Source of the DNA: Timema cristinae
Taxonomy: Eukaryota > Arthropoda > Insecta > Phasmatodea > Timematidae
Direction of reading: 5' to 3'
DNA length: 64,000 bases
Assembly: GCA_039000515.1 (NCBI GenBank)
Contig: JBCFYV010011135.1
Span: 11,950,468 to 12,014,467, forward strand
Every line of letters starts with the position of its first letter. The first letter of the stretch is position 1. Of this stretch, positions 44,450-55,489 are shown one piece after another. Below the pieces are notes generated by a model. It ran no database searches and had not been told where the DNA came from. It saw nothing but the letters and a program-made list of their open reading frames with translations. Made by a program: the position numbers and the translations under genes.

Positions 44450-45380
44450 ACTTGATTATCCTAACAATAGATATTATCATTACCTATAAAATAAAACTAA
44501 TAAGATTGTAAAATATTATCAATTTTAGCCAAATACAAAGTTTTTATTTTCTTAAGGTCTTTCCTATAAAATTTGTACCCCCTCTATTCTATCGCTCCTA
44601 CCAACTGATCAAGATATACCATTTATAGATAAAAATTTATTAGGAATGTGGTGTGTAATAATTTATAGAAAACGTAACCGCATTTGCTGTAGGGAGAGAG
44701 GGGGACCCTTAATTAAAATACACCCTTCAATACATTTAGGATAGGATTCGTAAAATTACCTTCACATTATAATAGGAACTATGCTCAAGTTTTTCCACAA
44801 CTGTATAGCTTACGTGATCATAAGTTAATTTGTATTCAATGGTTGGTATTTTTGAACCACACGGAGGTTTGTGTATGTGATCTGTGCATTTGGGGGAGAG
44901 AGAGGATGTCCGGTCCTTGAAAAGTGGGAAGAAACCATTCACACACAAATGTGAGAAATAGGAGCTAATAAAATGGCCAACTACGTGGATAATTTGTTTA
45001 CGTATATTGTTTAGAGATTTACTTATTTACTTATTTATTATTTATTAACTGAGACCTATTTATTTTTAACATACTAATCGTTTGGCATCAAAGCTGTCAT
45101 TAATGAATGAAGACGAATACTGGTCTTAGTGCTAAATATGAATCATCTTCATAACTAATTTTGGTATTAAATTATCAATTCGATTTACTTGCTTGGAAAT
45201 AATTTTGAATTATTTAAATAAATATTACTATATTATTAAGGAGAATGACTAATTATTTAAGATGAAGTATATTTAGCATCAAACCTAGTCATAGTCGTAT
45301 TCTAGTTCATTTATTAATGGGTGCGTACCTGCTAAGCGATAAACAATCAGAAAAGGAATATATCTTACATCATTAATTAT
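44450..45380. other. AT-rich DNA, no gene recognised
   Basis: No supported gene. The 70-codon minus-strand frame near 44.8 kb shows no motif. Confidence 0.45.
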
Positions 45381-45568
45381 AATCATTTATAAGCTAGTAG
45401 AACATCTGTTTAAATAATCTGAGCTCCCTCAAATTCAAACTGACCATTAATTTGTATCTCTAATTCAGTAAGAAAATCATTTATAAGCTAGTAGAACATC
45501 TGTTTAAAAAATCTGAGCTCCCTCAAATTCAAACTGACCATTAATTTGTATCTCTAATTCAGTAAGAA
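45381..45568. repeat. 94-bp tandem duplication
   Basis: AATCATTTATAAGCTAGTAG begins at 45381 and again at 45475. The two 94-bp copies differ by about one base (TTTAAATAATC or TTTAAAAAATC), so the duplication is recent. Confidence 0.95.
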
Positions 45569-47140
45569 AATTAATTCTATTATAGGACAATCACTTTATT
45601 ATATCTTTCCCTAGGCATACGCCTTGGAAACAATTCGATTAACTAATTTCCTATATCGATGGATTGTGGAGATATAATCAAAATTAGTGATATAATCTCA
45701 CATAAAGTATCATCTAAATTATATTTCCAGGGTAAATGAAATGTGGCATTTTGTTTATTTGTTTGTTTTTATGTATTGTTAAACAGTGTATACATATGAA
45801 TTTTATTCAAAATCATTTGAAACGATTTTGAGAATATTGATTAGTTTTATTTCCATCCATAAGTAAACTACCCCTAATTTTAGAGTTGGATTTATAATAC
45901 CGAATATAACACTAGGCAACATTATATAAAACATAAATACAAAAAAATTGTAATCTTGGAAACTGATAAGAAATAAAAGTTATATAAATAAAATTGTAAT
46001 TTATGTAATCATTTTAATTCGTCGACGTGTTATTTGCACTTCAAAAGCAAGGAGAAACTTGCATATAAATTCCAATTTCAAATCCGAAAATCTCAAGAGC
46101 ATTTGTGGATTGTGATAAAGTGTCCTGTTTTCATAGTTTTGTTTGTTATTTAGTATTCATGTCAGTAAATAAATCGTGTTTATTTGACAAATAAAAATTA
46201 CACAGAAATCATTCAAAATATTTATTTAACTAAACGTTTAATTTACATACACATGTATTTAGACGACTACTCTAAAGGTAGCTTGAAAATGAATGAATGT
46301 GGAAGGACACAGTGTCAGAAAAAAAGCAGTTTTAGTGAAAATTACATATCTTCTCAGGAAGATAGCTGCCTTCATTTTTGTATTTGGTTCATCGGCTGAA
46401 TTTATATAGCTGTGAGAAATATTCTTTGATATATTTATAGAGAAATTTATCAGGAAACGCAATAATCGTACTCCCTGATATTTCGATTGTGATAATTTGT
46501 CCCTCCAAGAAGTATTGTACAAAGCACACTGATCTAACAAGACAAAAAGCGGTAATACTTTTATTAATGTAAGCCTTCTCATCAGCTTCAGAAAATAATC
46601 CAAGGTATTCCTGACATGAATAAGGAAGAAAAATGGTGCAGCAGGAAAAGTTAATGTTGAACGCAGGACAAACAAAAGCCTTAGAATGTTAATGAATGAT
46701 GCAAACGTCATCGGAAGACAAACATCTAAGATTTGGTGAACCAACTATAACTCTGAGCCATGCAACAAATGCACTCATTCAATTGTTGCAGAATAGGCTA
46801 TAATGATTTAATATCTGGGAGAAAAGTTTTACTGTTGCGGGACGATTTCAGGTAATGTATAACAACTGTTCTGACGCATGTTGATAAGACAGCAATTGTC
46901 GAGACACGTTTTAAATACTTTCAGCTATGGAAGGAGTTATAAATTATCAAGCTAAAACATAATGTGCGGAAAATCAACAATAGCTTCCGTTATTGGCTAA
47001 TGCAAGTGAGTGATGGAAAACTGAAAATATATATTTTGAAATATCATATAGGGTCCAGGGTAAATTTGGCAAATGACTAGGTAATTAACATAGCATTTGA
47101 AAATATCTTGATATTTCAAATGGCCATTATGTGCCCAAGA
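45569..47140. other. AT-rich DNA around the unassigned frame
   Basis: Apart from the 161-codon frame, no repeat or gene is recognised. Confidence 0.4.
46259..46744 (-). other. Unassigned 161-codon open frame, probably not a gene
   Basis: This is the longest frame outside tandem arrays. It starts MVHQILDVCLPMTFASFINI and is rich in hydrophobic residues and Phe, with no domain, signal or repeat I recognise. In DNA this AT-rich a stop-free run of this length is uncommon but possible by chance across 64 kb. I see no matching splice sites, promoter or polyadenylation context. It could be a decayed exon or a fragment of an unrecognised element; I do not claim a product. Confidence 0.15.
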
Positions 47141-47144
47141 CATA

Positions 47145-49360
47145 ACTCATCACCATCAACTCTTTCCAGCCTGTGACCGGGTCAGTTAATTCCAGTTAGT
47201 CAGTTCCCCCAATCTTTCCCGGATAACTTAATTCCTTATCTGGTTTCTCCTCATTACAGTGAACATGCTCCTCACCAACTTCATTCCTTATCTGGTTTCT
47301 CCTCATTACAGTGAACATGCTCCTCACCAACTTCATTCCTTATCTTGTTTCTCCTAATTACAGCGAACATTCTCCTCACCAACTTCATTCCTTATCTTGT
47401 TTCTCCTAATTACAGTGAACATGCTCCTCACCAACTTCATTCCTTATCTTGTTTCTTCCCATGACAGCGAACATGCTCCTCACCAACTTCATTCCTTATC
47501 TTGTTTCTCCCCATGACAGCGAACATGCTCCTCACAAACTTCATTCCTTATCTTGTTTCTCCTCATTACAGCGAACATTCTCCTCACCAACTTCATTCCT
47601 TATCTTGTTTCTCCTAATTACAGTGAACATGCTCCTCACCAACTTCATTCCTTATCTGGTTTCTCCCCATTACAGTGAACATGCTCATCACCAACTTAAT
47701 TCCTTATCTTGTTTCTCCCCATGACAGTGAACATGCTTCTCACCAACTTCATTCCTTATCTTGTTTCTCCTCATTACAGCGAACATGCTCCTCACCAACT
47801 TCATTCCTTATCTTGTTTCTCCTCATTACAGCGAACATGCTCCTCACCAACTTCATTCCTTATCTTTTTTCTCCTCATTACAGCGAACATGCTCCTCACC
47901 AACTTCATTCCTTATCTTGTTTCTCCTCATTACAGCGAACATGCTCCTCACCAACTTCATTCCTTATCTTGTTTCTCCCCATGACAGTGAACATGCTTCT
48001 CACCAACTTCATTCCTTATCTTGTTTCTCCTCATTAGAGCGAACATGCTCCTCACCAACTTCATTCCCTATCTTGTTTCTCCCCATGACAGCGAACATGC
48101 TCCTCACCAACTTCATTCCTTATCTTGTTTCTCCCCATGACAGCGAACATGCTCCTCACAAACTTCATTCCTTATCTTGTTTCTCCTCATTACAGCGAAC
48201 ATGCTCCTCACCAACTCCATTCCATATCTTGTTTCTCCCCATGACAGTGAACATGCTTCTCACCAACTTCATTCCTTATCTTGTTTCTCCTCATTACAGC
48301 GAACATTCTCCTCACCAACTTCATTCCTTATATTGTTTCTCCTAATTACAGTGAACATGCTCCTCACCAACTTCATTCCATATCTTTTTTCTCCCCATGA
48401 GAGCGAACATGCTTCTCACCAACTTCATTCCTTATCTTGTTTCTCCCCATGACAGCGAACATGCTCCTCACCAACTTCATTCCTTATCTTGTTTCTCCTC
48501 ATTACAGCGAACATGCTTCTCACCAACTTCATTCCTTATCTTTTTTCTCCTCATTACAGCGAACATGCTCCTCACCAACTTCATTCCTTATCTTGTTTCT
48601 CCCCATGACAGTGAACATGCTTCTCACCAACTTCATTCCTTATCTTGTTTCTCCTCATTAGAGCGAACATGCTCCTCACCAACTTCATTCCTTATCTTGT
48701 TTCTCCCCATGACAGCGAACATGCTCCTCACAAACTTCATTCCTTATCTTGTTTCTCCTCATTAGAGCGAACATGCTCCTCACCAACTTCATTCCTTATC
48801 TTGTTTCTCCTCATTAGAGCGAACATGCTCCTCACCAACTTCATTCCTTATCTTGTTTCTCCCCATGACAGCGAACATGCTCCTCACAAACTTCATTCCT
48901 TATCTTGTTTCTCCTCATTAGAGCGAACATGCTCCTCACCAACTTCATTCCTTATCTTGTTTCTCCCCATGACAGCGAACATGCTCCTCACAAACTTCAT
49001 TCCTTATCTTGTTTCTCCTCATTACAGCGAACATGCTTCTCACCAACTTCATTCCTTATCTTTTTTCTCCTCATTACAGCGAACATGCTCCTCACCAACT
49101 TCATTCCTTATCTTGTTTCTCCCCATGACAGTGAACATGCTTCTCACCAACTTCATTCCTTATCTTGTTTCTCCTCATTACAGCGAACATGCTCCTCACC
49201 AACTTCATTCCTTATCTTGTTTCTCCCCATGACAGCAAGCATGCTCCCCACAAACTTCATTCCCATTGCCTCTACTTTCCTAGTATCTCTTACATTCATT
49301 GTCACTTTTTCTGCTGCATATTTAACAATGGGTACAGAGTACGCCCTGTACAATAATTAT
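47145..49360 (-). pseudogene. LINE ORF2 C-terminus carrying a 52-bp array
   Basis: At the right end the minus strand reads VEAMGMKFVGSMLAVMGRNK followed by IRNE. It corresponds to the KIEALEMKFLRSML..RDKIRNE-type stretch that follows reverse transcriptase in insect LINEs. The array interrupts it. Beyond the array, at 47145-47215, the complement (TTAACTGACCCGGTCACAGG, CTGGAAAGAGTTGATGG) matches the LINE 3' tail seen at 23.45-23.5 and 59.4 kb. So array, coding flank and tail are collinear with one LINE copy in minus orientation, 5'-truncated and dead. Confidence 0.75.
47227..49254 (-). repeat. 52-bp minisatellite, 39 units, from LINE ORF2
   Basis: The phase is exact: CTTAATTCC at 47227 and CTTCATTCC at 49255 are 2028 bp apart, 39 times 52, so there is no net indel. 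Units contain CTTCATTCCTTATCTTGTTT, CTCCTCATTACAGCGAACAT and GCTCCTCACCAA. Variants include CCCCATGACAG for CCTCATTACAG, TTAGAG for TTACAG, TTCTCACC for CTCCTCACC, and CACAAAC for CACCAAC. They recur in ordered blocks, for example alternating TTAGAG and CCATGACAG...CACAAAC units at 48.64-48.99 kb, a higher-order 104-bp repeat. The complement encodes RRNKIRNE-like peptide. Plus-strand frames of up to 195 codons are artefacts. Confidence 0.95.
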
Positions 49361-51585
49361 GTTAGGTTGCACAAATAAACTATGAGGTAGGTCTAATTAG
49401 TATTTTGGACTAATGTTACAATAGTGTGAACTCATTTGACTGTAAGAATGAGAGAAAAAACCCAACAATCCAGTAAAGTTTTTAAAAAGTTTTATGACCT
49501 TGACTTTACCACCATTACAGGTAATCTTAAAAATAGGTTGTATGATAATAGTCTTTTAGTATATAAATTCTAAACAAGGCGAGTTTATTGTAACTGCCTA
49601 GCAATGACAAAATTGGATAAAAGGCTTTAATCTATGCAACAATTTGTATCTTAAGGGAATGTATATTTCTTACCGACAATCTATTTGGTACTTGTAGCTC
49701 CCGGCATCGACTTTATTTTGAGACAGAAGCAGTTCCCAGTTAAACTGGTGTTCTTAATTACTAATAATTAGTTACGTGGTCAAACCTTGGGCATGGTTGG
49801 TATATAGTTATCATCCCAGGCCCGTTTACAGCCATAGCCAGTTGGACATGGCCTTTTCATATAATATCTTATAATGCATTTAATATATTTAGAATTAATT
49901 TATTTCACTCTCACTTTATTCACTTTTACGACAGAGAAATATATTTTTACAAACGAATCTTAACATTACATAAGCTTATCAATTGAAGGTTAGTAACCAT
50001 GTCATAAACGGGACTAGGAACTAATATACAGAACAATATAACACATATCTAAAGTGTATCCCACTTAAGAGTGGTGGTGTCTGGCCGCTAGCAAAAATTA
50101 CAATAACTTCTCTCATATATCCACTCGCCAAATCATATCCTCTGGAAGATGGTGACTTGGCAAACAAAAATGTATTAACAATTTGTTTAGCTCTTTTTAA
50201 AACATTAACATAATAAAATACCCCTTTGGACTTTTTTGTTTGTGGTAGTGGCATCTTTGAATAATTTAAAAATGCTTTAAAAGCTTCTGAAAAAAAAAAT
50301 TTCTCTTCATTAATTAAAATGGAAAACAAAATTAAATGAGAGGGCAGTAATGATGTCATACAAACCGTATTCGGTTGAATTTATACTCATGTGTTTCCAA
50401 AATAAAACCCTTTAATTTGGAAACCATTATTTTGTCTATAAAAGTTTATTATTTTGTCATAGAAAATCTTATTTATCTTATATTATATTTTTTTCACATA
50501 TTAGAAGATACAAGCACTCGTATAATACTTTCTAATGTATTATTTCATAAGCTATAATATATCTGGTTGCCTCAACCACGAAGCAAAAAACATAATAATT
50601 CTAACAACATTTATTGTTCCTTCAATAAGTTACGAAACAGCCAATTATACAGTACTCCTTGTGGGAGTATTATTAGAAGCGCTAGATGAACGCTACATGT
50701 ATAACCATACCCCCCTTCCCCCTCTTCGCCCAGGACATATGAACAACGAACATGTTGAACTCTTCCAACGTGTGTGACCTTAGGCCTTAGGGAGAACCTC
50801 TCTTCTGTTCTTGTTACCATACATGTCGCCTGACAGCTCCGCAACCTCGCAATACATGTGCGTGTGTTAATTTGATGAATACGTTGTAGGACGCAACCCC
50901 CACTGTCTCTCCTGTACGACACGGTAGTATGCCGAGGGTCAATAGGGGGCTTCAGGGAGGGAAAGAGGTTTGGGGGAGGAACAGTGCTGTCAAATACACG
51001 CGAACAAATGCCACCATGGTAATTATTATTTGTTTTCCTTTTGGTACTGCAGGCATTTCTGCCTGTTGGTGAGTGACAGCAGCCATTTGTTGGAATATGT
51101 TACGTTGCTTAAGATGAGTATAAAAACATTGTTTTCCAGTTTCCTCCGGCTAATCTACCTTAAGGAGAAAACATTTAATTATATTTATCAACATACTTTC
51201 ATTGGGGGTGGAGGGTGTTACCGCCATTTTTAGAGCTTTTACCCAAATGATTGGTTATGTAATCTCTAATAACTTAAAATAAAATAGTACAATTACTTAT
51301 TATAGTAGTATGTATACTCATTACACTTTTATATTAGTTAACAATTCCTTATTGAGCTTTTTTTTAATTACTCAGTCCAATTTAAATTAAAACTATTAAT
51401 TTCCAACATTCCTTATAGATTAATATAAATCATTATTACTTCAATATCATTGGTAGGACTACCTTTAATTACTTGTATTATTAACTTAAAATAATGTTTT
51501 AAGTTAAATAAACTAGTAACCTTTAAAGTTATAATAAAGTATAATCTTAATTATGTTATTGTAGAAAGGAATAGCTCCAATTTCA
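49361..51585. other. AT-rich DNA with a GC-richer block at 50.7-51.0 kb
   Basis: A 112-codon minus-strand frame (50021-50359) and a 103-codon one (50611-50922) have no recognisable motif and no gene context. The CpG-bearing stretch at 50.75-51.0 kb resembles the GC-richer LTR promoter blocks in composition, but no TATA-ATGGC motif is present. Confidence 0.4.
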
Positions 51586-51589
51586 CTAT

Positions 51590-51685
51590 CGATATTTTTC
51601 AGTCATTACAGGACTCGAAAACAGGACCGTTATATCAGTGGACAAATACGCTATCGACTGAGGTAAGGCATCGAACACCAATGCA
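51590..51685 (-). repeat. SINE family C head fragment
   Basis: TATTTTTCAGTCATTACAGG, ACTCGAAAACAGGACCG and CGCTATCGACTGAGGTAAGG are the complement of a family C head (compare 34.29 and 36.44 kb). No body follows on the left. Confidence 0.55.
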
Positions 51686-51789
51686 ATAACACTTATTTTA
51701 AATTGTGCTTTTTTATCAATAGAAACACATTATTTTGTGGTCAACATTGATAAAATTTTAGTATTTTATGTGTGTTATTTTATATTATT

Positions 51790-52057
51790 ATTTGTTATTA
51801 TTATAGCCACGTCTTACTACCAATTCGGGTTGTACGCACTTACACTAATGTGTAATGGTAGGGTGATTATGAGATGAAATTGAATACCTACAGTTTAACG
51901 TGGGATCCGAACCACGGTGGAGGCCTGGCATTCCCCACATTCACAAGTTGTGATTAATACACGTCTTGTCAGAGGTGAAGGAAGGGTTTGGGCAATCAGA
52001 TATATCTGTGCCGGGACCGAGGATTGAACCCGGACACCTAGACATCCAGGTCACCTG
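51790..52057 (-). repeat. SINE family B, deletion in the head
   Basis: Complete tail, body and B-box region (GGTTCAATCCTCGG in complement). About 25 bases between the B box and the A-box end are missing (GACACCTAGACATCCAGGTC replaces the usual longer segment), so this copy has lost internal promoter spacing. Confidence 0.83.
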
Positions 52058-52194
52058 TTATTTTATAGGCATTAAGAAAGTTACAGCTTTATGTCACATG
52101 ACTTGACGTATGAGTACTAGGAATATGAATATAACTTTTCTACTCGATAAGCATCTAATCATATCCAATTAAATACTGTCAAAGGGGTGGCATT

Positions 52195-52445
52195 AAGCCG
52201 AATACCAACTGGCTGGTGGTTGTGGTTTAATTTTAATTTAGGAATTTTATTTGGGGAAGGCTATATTTATAGGAAGTGTACCACCACCTTTACGTGGGTG
52301 GAGATTAGAAAACCATTTGGTAAAAACCGCCGTCAGTACAACCGAGCGAGATTCAAACCTCGATCTCCCCGCCATCGGCAGTCTGGTCTACTGTGAGAGT
52401 AGCGTGTTAGACCATGTAGCCACTGAAGTGGTTTGTGGGTTGATT
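52195..52445 (-). repeat. SINE family A, variant head
   Basis: The complement reads CCACTTCAGTGGCTACATGG, the B box GAGGTTTGAATCTCGCTCGG and the A body. The head carries ACTGTGAGAGTAGCGTG in place of the usual segment, a subfamily shared with 18.2 and 31.6 kb. The tail lacks the CCCGAACGGG block. The peptide readable on the plus strand is of the kind I recall from Timema predicted proteins. Confidence 0.78.
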
Positions 52446-52969
52446 ATATCTCCAAGTATCTGATAAATCCTACATGACCATAATAGATACCACCTTAAAC
52501 TACGATTGAATAATGGCCTCAAGGACTGGACGAATCCTGAATAGATCAGTGAAATTCTAAGTTAATGGTTTCAAGCTCGATTCTCCCGTTAAAATGTAAT
52601 TTGTCAAATAATTAAAATATTGTTGCTACCTTTTGAGAACTTATTATGATATTTTGTAAATTCACTGGGAAAATAAAACGGGCATCATAAGAGTATCGAG
52701 AAATAAAACTACCAAATAATAAATTCTGTTTTTCATGTCATTTAAAGTTTAGGTTGAAATCAAGTAATTGGTTGGTTTTTAATATTCAAGAATTTATTAC
52801 CTGATTGATTATTTTAGCACAATAATAACTTAATTAAAAAACTAAAAACATAATCTATAACTTTGAAAGGTTTTGTAAAACATATTTTGAAACAAACTAA
52901 ATGCTTTTGTAAAATCACGTTCTTTTGGGTCAAAGTAAATGAAATATTTCTTCAGTATAAACATGGCTT

Positions 52970-53130
52970 AATTTTCTTCACATGGTGATATCAACAGTTG
53001 TTGAATATCCAACATAGCATGGCGGCATTAGAGGACAAACTTTTTAAACGAAGAGAAAAAGTTATCATTAAATCCCAGGACACTCTTGACATATATTCAA
53101 CAAATGTTGATATCACCGTGTGAAGAATAC
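52970..53130. mobile_element. Short inverted-repeat element (MITE-like)
   Basis: TTCTTCACATGGTGATATCA with ACAGTTGTTGAATAT at 52975-53010 is mirrored by ATATTCAACAAATGTTGATA with TCACCGTGTGAAGAA at 53094-53128. The ~35-bp arms have two or three mismatches, enclosing about 83 bp. No coding capacity. The superfamily is unclear, as the target duplication is ambiguous. Confidence 0.75.
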
Positions 53131-53261
53131 GAAACTATGTTTGTAATGGAGCAATATCGTATTTATTTTGGCCATAAAAATCTGCAAAAACACTGGCTTT
53201 TCCTTGCCGCCCCTTCCATCCCACCTTAAGCCTTAGTTACAAAGAAGATATTCTTTTGACC

Positions 53262-53330
53262 ATGGATGAAATTGAGTCCGGGACCCATTGATCATAATAA
53301 AGATGAGCTACTGATTAAATTAAGGTGTAA
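53262..53330 (-). repeat. tRNA-like head fragment, probably SINE family C
   Basis: ACCATGGATGAAATTGAGTC, CGGGACCCATTGATC and GAGCTACTGATTAAATTAAG follow the order of the complement of a C head but are very diverged. Confidence 0.3.
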
Positions 53331-54284
53331 TATTGCTTCCTTAAGGGTTTCTTAGCGCTGTATATTAATATTCATTGCTACACAAAATCTAGAGGAAGTG
53401 AGGTTAATATGGACACTATTTACTTTTCCAAAAATATCAAAACGTATTTTAACATTTTTTCCTCATTGAGATCCATATTAAACTAATAGTCAATATGTTT
53501 TTAACTATTTTTTGTGTTTAAAGCAAAACTAATCACTTTTAATGTCCTATAGGAGTACTTAAAAGAAACGTGGAACAAATATGAAATAGGGAGGGCAATA
53601 TGAAATACTACACATTTTATATAAAAAATTAATTATATTTACTCAAACTAACCAATGTTTCATTATAAAGTGGTAAAAAAGACATGCAAATATTATGTGT
53701 AAAACAATAAAATAATAATAATAGTTAGTCAATGAAATAATACATTATAATTTAAAATAACTAATTATTAAATCAGTATTAATCATAAATTATTAAAATT
53801 TAATAGAATAAATACTGTATGAGGTTACATTGTTCTCTTGATAGATTTCTTAGGTGTTAGGAAAAATGTTTATGTTTACGTTGACAAAATAAATCACTTG
53901 CCAAATACTTGAAAAATGTGCGAGCATTATGAAATAGTAAGTAAAATTCCTTATTGCCCAACTCGCCATTTTGGAAAACAGTATTTTTATATGGTTATGA
54001 TAAAATAATTATAGTAAAATAATATTTTGACACGCAGATAAGCATGAGTGAGCCTTAACCTAATGATTTAATTAAAATTAATAAGAATAGTAAAGTAAAG
54101 AAATATAGCATGATAAACACTGGCCTGCAAATTTTTTCTGACAGCCAAAACAAACAATCGTCTCTCACAAAACATTCAGTCGATCTATCACTGGTTTTTC
54201 AAAATTGTTTTCTGTATAGTTGAAATAGTTAACGATAGATTGTGACACTTAACATATGAGAAATAATGGTATTCCGTACTGCCC
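53331..54284. other. AT-rich DNA, no gene recognised
   Basis: No feature recognised on either strand. Confidence 0.45.
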
Positions 54285-54510
54285 AACTATTCCATAATAC
54301 CGCATCTCCTCTACTAATTACGCTGATATGATAGGAATAAGGAAGGCTTTAATTTGAAGTAAGTGCACCCACATATGCGCTGAGAGAGTGTGAAGACATT
54401 TAAAAAAAATCTACCCCTAGTACACCCAACTGAGATTCAAACCCCGTTCGACCATCATCACCAGTACAGTCTATTGCAAGTATCACACGATAGACAGTTC
54501 GATCACCGAA
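54285..54510 (-). repeat. SINE family A, diverged
   Basis: TACTAATTACGCTGATATGA, AAGTAAGTGCACCCACATAT, GAGAGAGTGTGAAG, then the complement of the B box (GAGATTCAAACCCCG) and a degraded head ending CGATAGACAGTTCG. Confidence 0.65.
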
Positions 54511-54949
54511 TCAATTTGATATGAAGTTTAAAATTGGTTCATAGTTTTTAAAAATAAGAGCATTGTTAGTGATTAGAATATTCATGCCTTGTCCCGCTGT
54601 TATAAATATAAATCTCATAGAATAAAACTAATATAGGTCGTAAAAGGCTAAATGGTGTAACATCTTTTCCTCCTGAAATTATGTGAAGTCTCTCGTATGG
54701 AGACCCATGTCTATACATGTTTGTTCAAGGATATGAAGCACGCAAACCTCTACACACGTGTCGCATACATAATGCATGGTAGGTGTCAGTCGAGTGTGCT
54801 AGTGAACACTTCCTTATTCAAACACCTCCATGGCATGTGGCTGGTTAATTTAATGTCGCGCCTGTCTAATCTCTTCAATTCAGCAACAGTACTTACCCAC
54901 TCTTAAGATACTTACATTCTCACATGGATAAAGCTTGTTCTTTGACACA

Positions 54950-55055
54950 GCGTCTTATTACCGGTCCAGTGTCCAGACTATACGTATATCTATTAACTGC
55001 ATTAGTGAGTTGGGATAAGGAAACTTTAATATAAAGGGTATGTACTAATATTTTT
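54950..55055 (-). repeat. SINE family A 3' fragment
   Basis: AGCGTCTTATTACCGGTCC corresponds to the complement of the shared tail. TTAACTGCATTAGTGAGTTG and AAGGAAACTTTAATATAAAG follow the A body in order. The head is absent. Confidence 0.5.
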
Positions 55056-55154
55056 ATGAATTTAAAGTGGAAATATTTAATTTTTTACGTTACTCAGCAG
55101 TAAACTACCCATCAATTAATTTTTATTCCAAAAAACCCTATTCATTTCAATTTG

Positions 55155-55437
55155 TCGGTGACCTGGAGGTCTAGGGGAATATTTCGGTAGGACTTCTGTG
55201 CTGGGGTCCGGGGATCAATCCTCGGTCCCGGCACAGATTTATCTGATTACCAAACCCTTCCTTCACCTCTGACAAGACGTGTATTAATCACATCTTGTGA
55301 ATGTGGGAATGCCAGGCCTCCACCGTGGTTCGGATTCCACGTTAAACTGTAGGTCTTCCATTTCATCTCACAATCACCCTACCATTACACATTAGCGTAA
55401 GTGCGTACAACCCGAACGAGTATTAAGATGCGGTGCA

Positions 55438-55482
<45 letters not shown>

Positions 55483-55483
55483 G
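55155..55483 (+). repeat. SINE family B with TAA tail
   Basis: GGTGACCTGGAGGTCTAGGG head with a small insertion (AATATTTCGG), B-box region GGGGATCAATCCTCGG, complete body, tail CCCGAACGAGTATTAAGATG, then about 15 TAA units (55437-55483). Confidence 0.85.
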
Positions 55484-55489
55484 TAATAA

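Noticed and set aside
47449..49378. Overlapping plus-strand frames of 74-195 codons rich in LLTNFIPYLVSPH
   Set aside because: By-products of the 52-bp array, open in all three plus-strand frames; no start, splice or domain evidence.
50021..50922. 112- and 103-codon minus-strand frames
   Set aside because: No recognisable domain, no splice or promoter context, and overlapping frames on the other strand; chance cannot be excluded.
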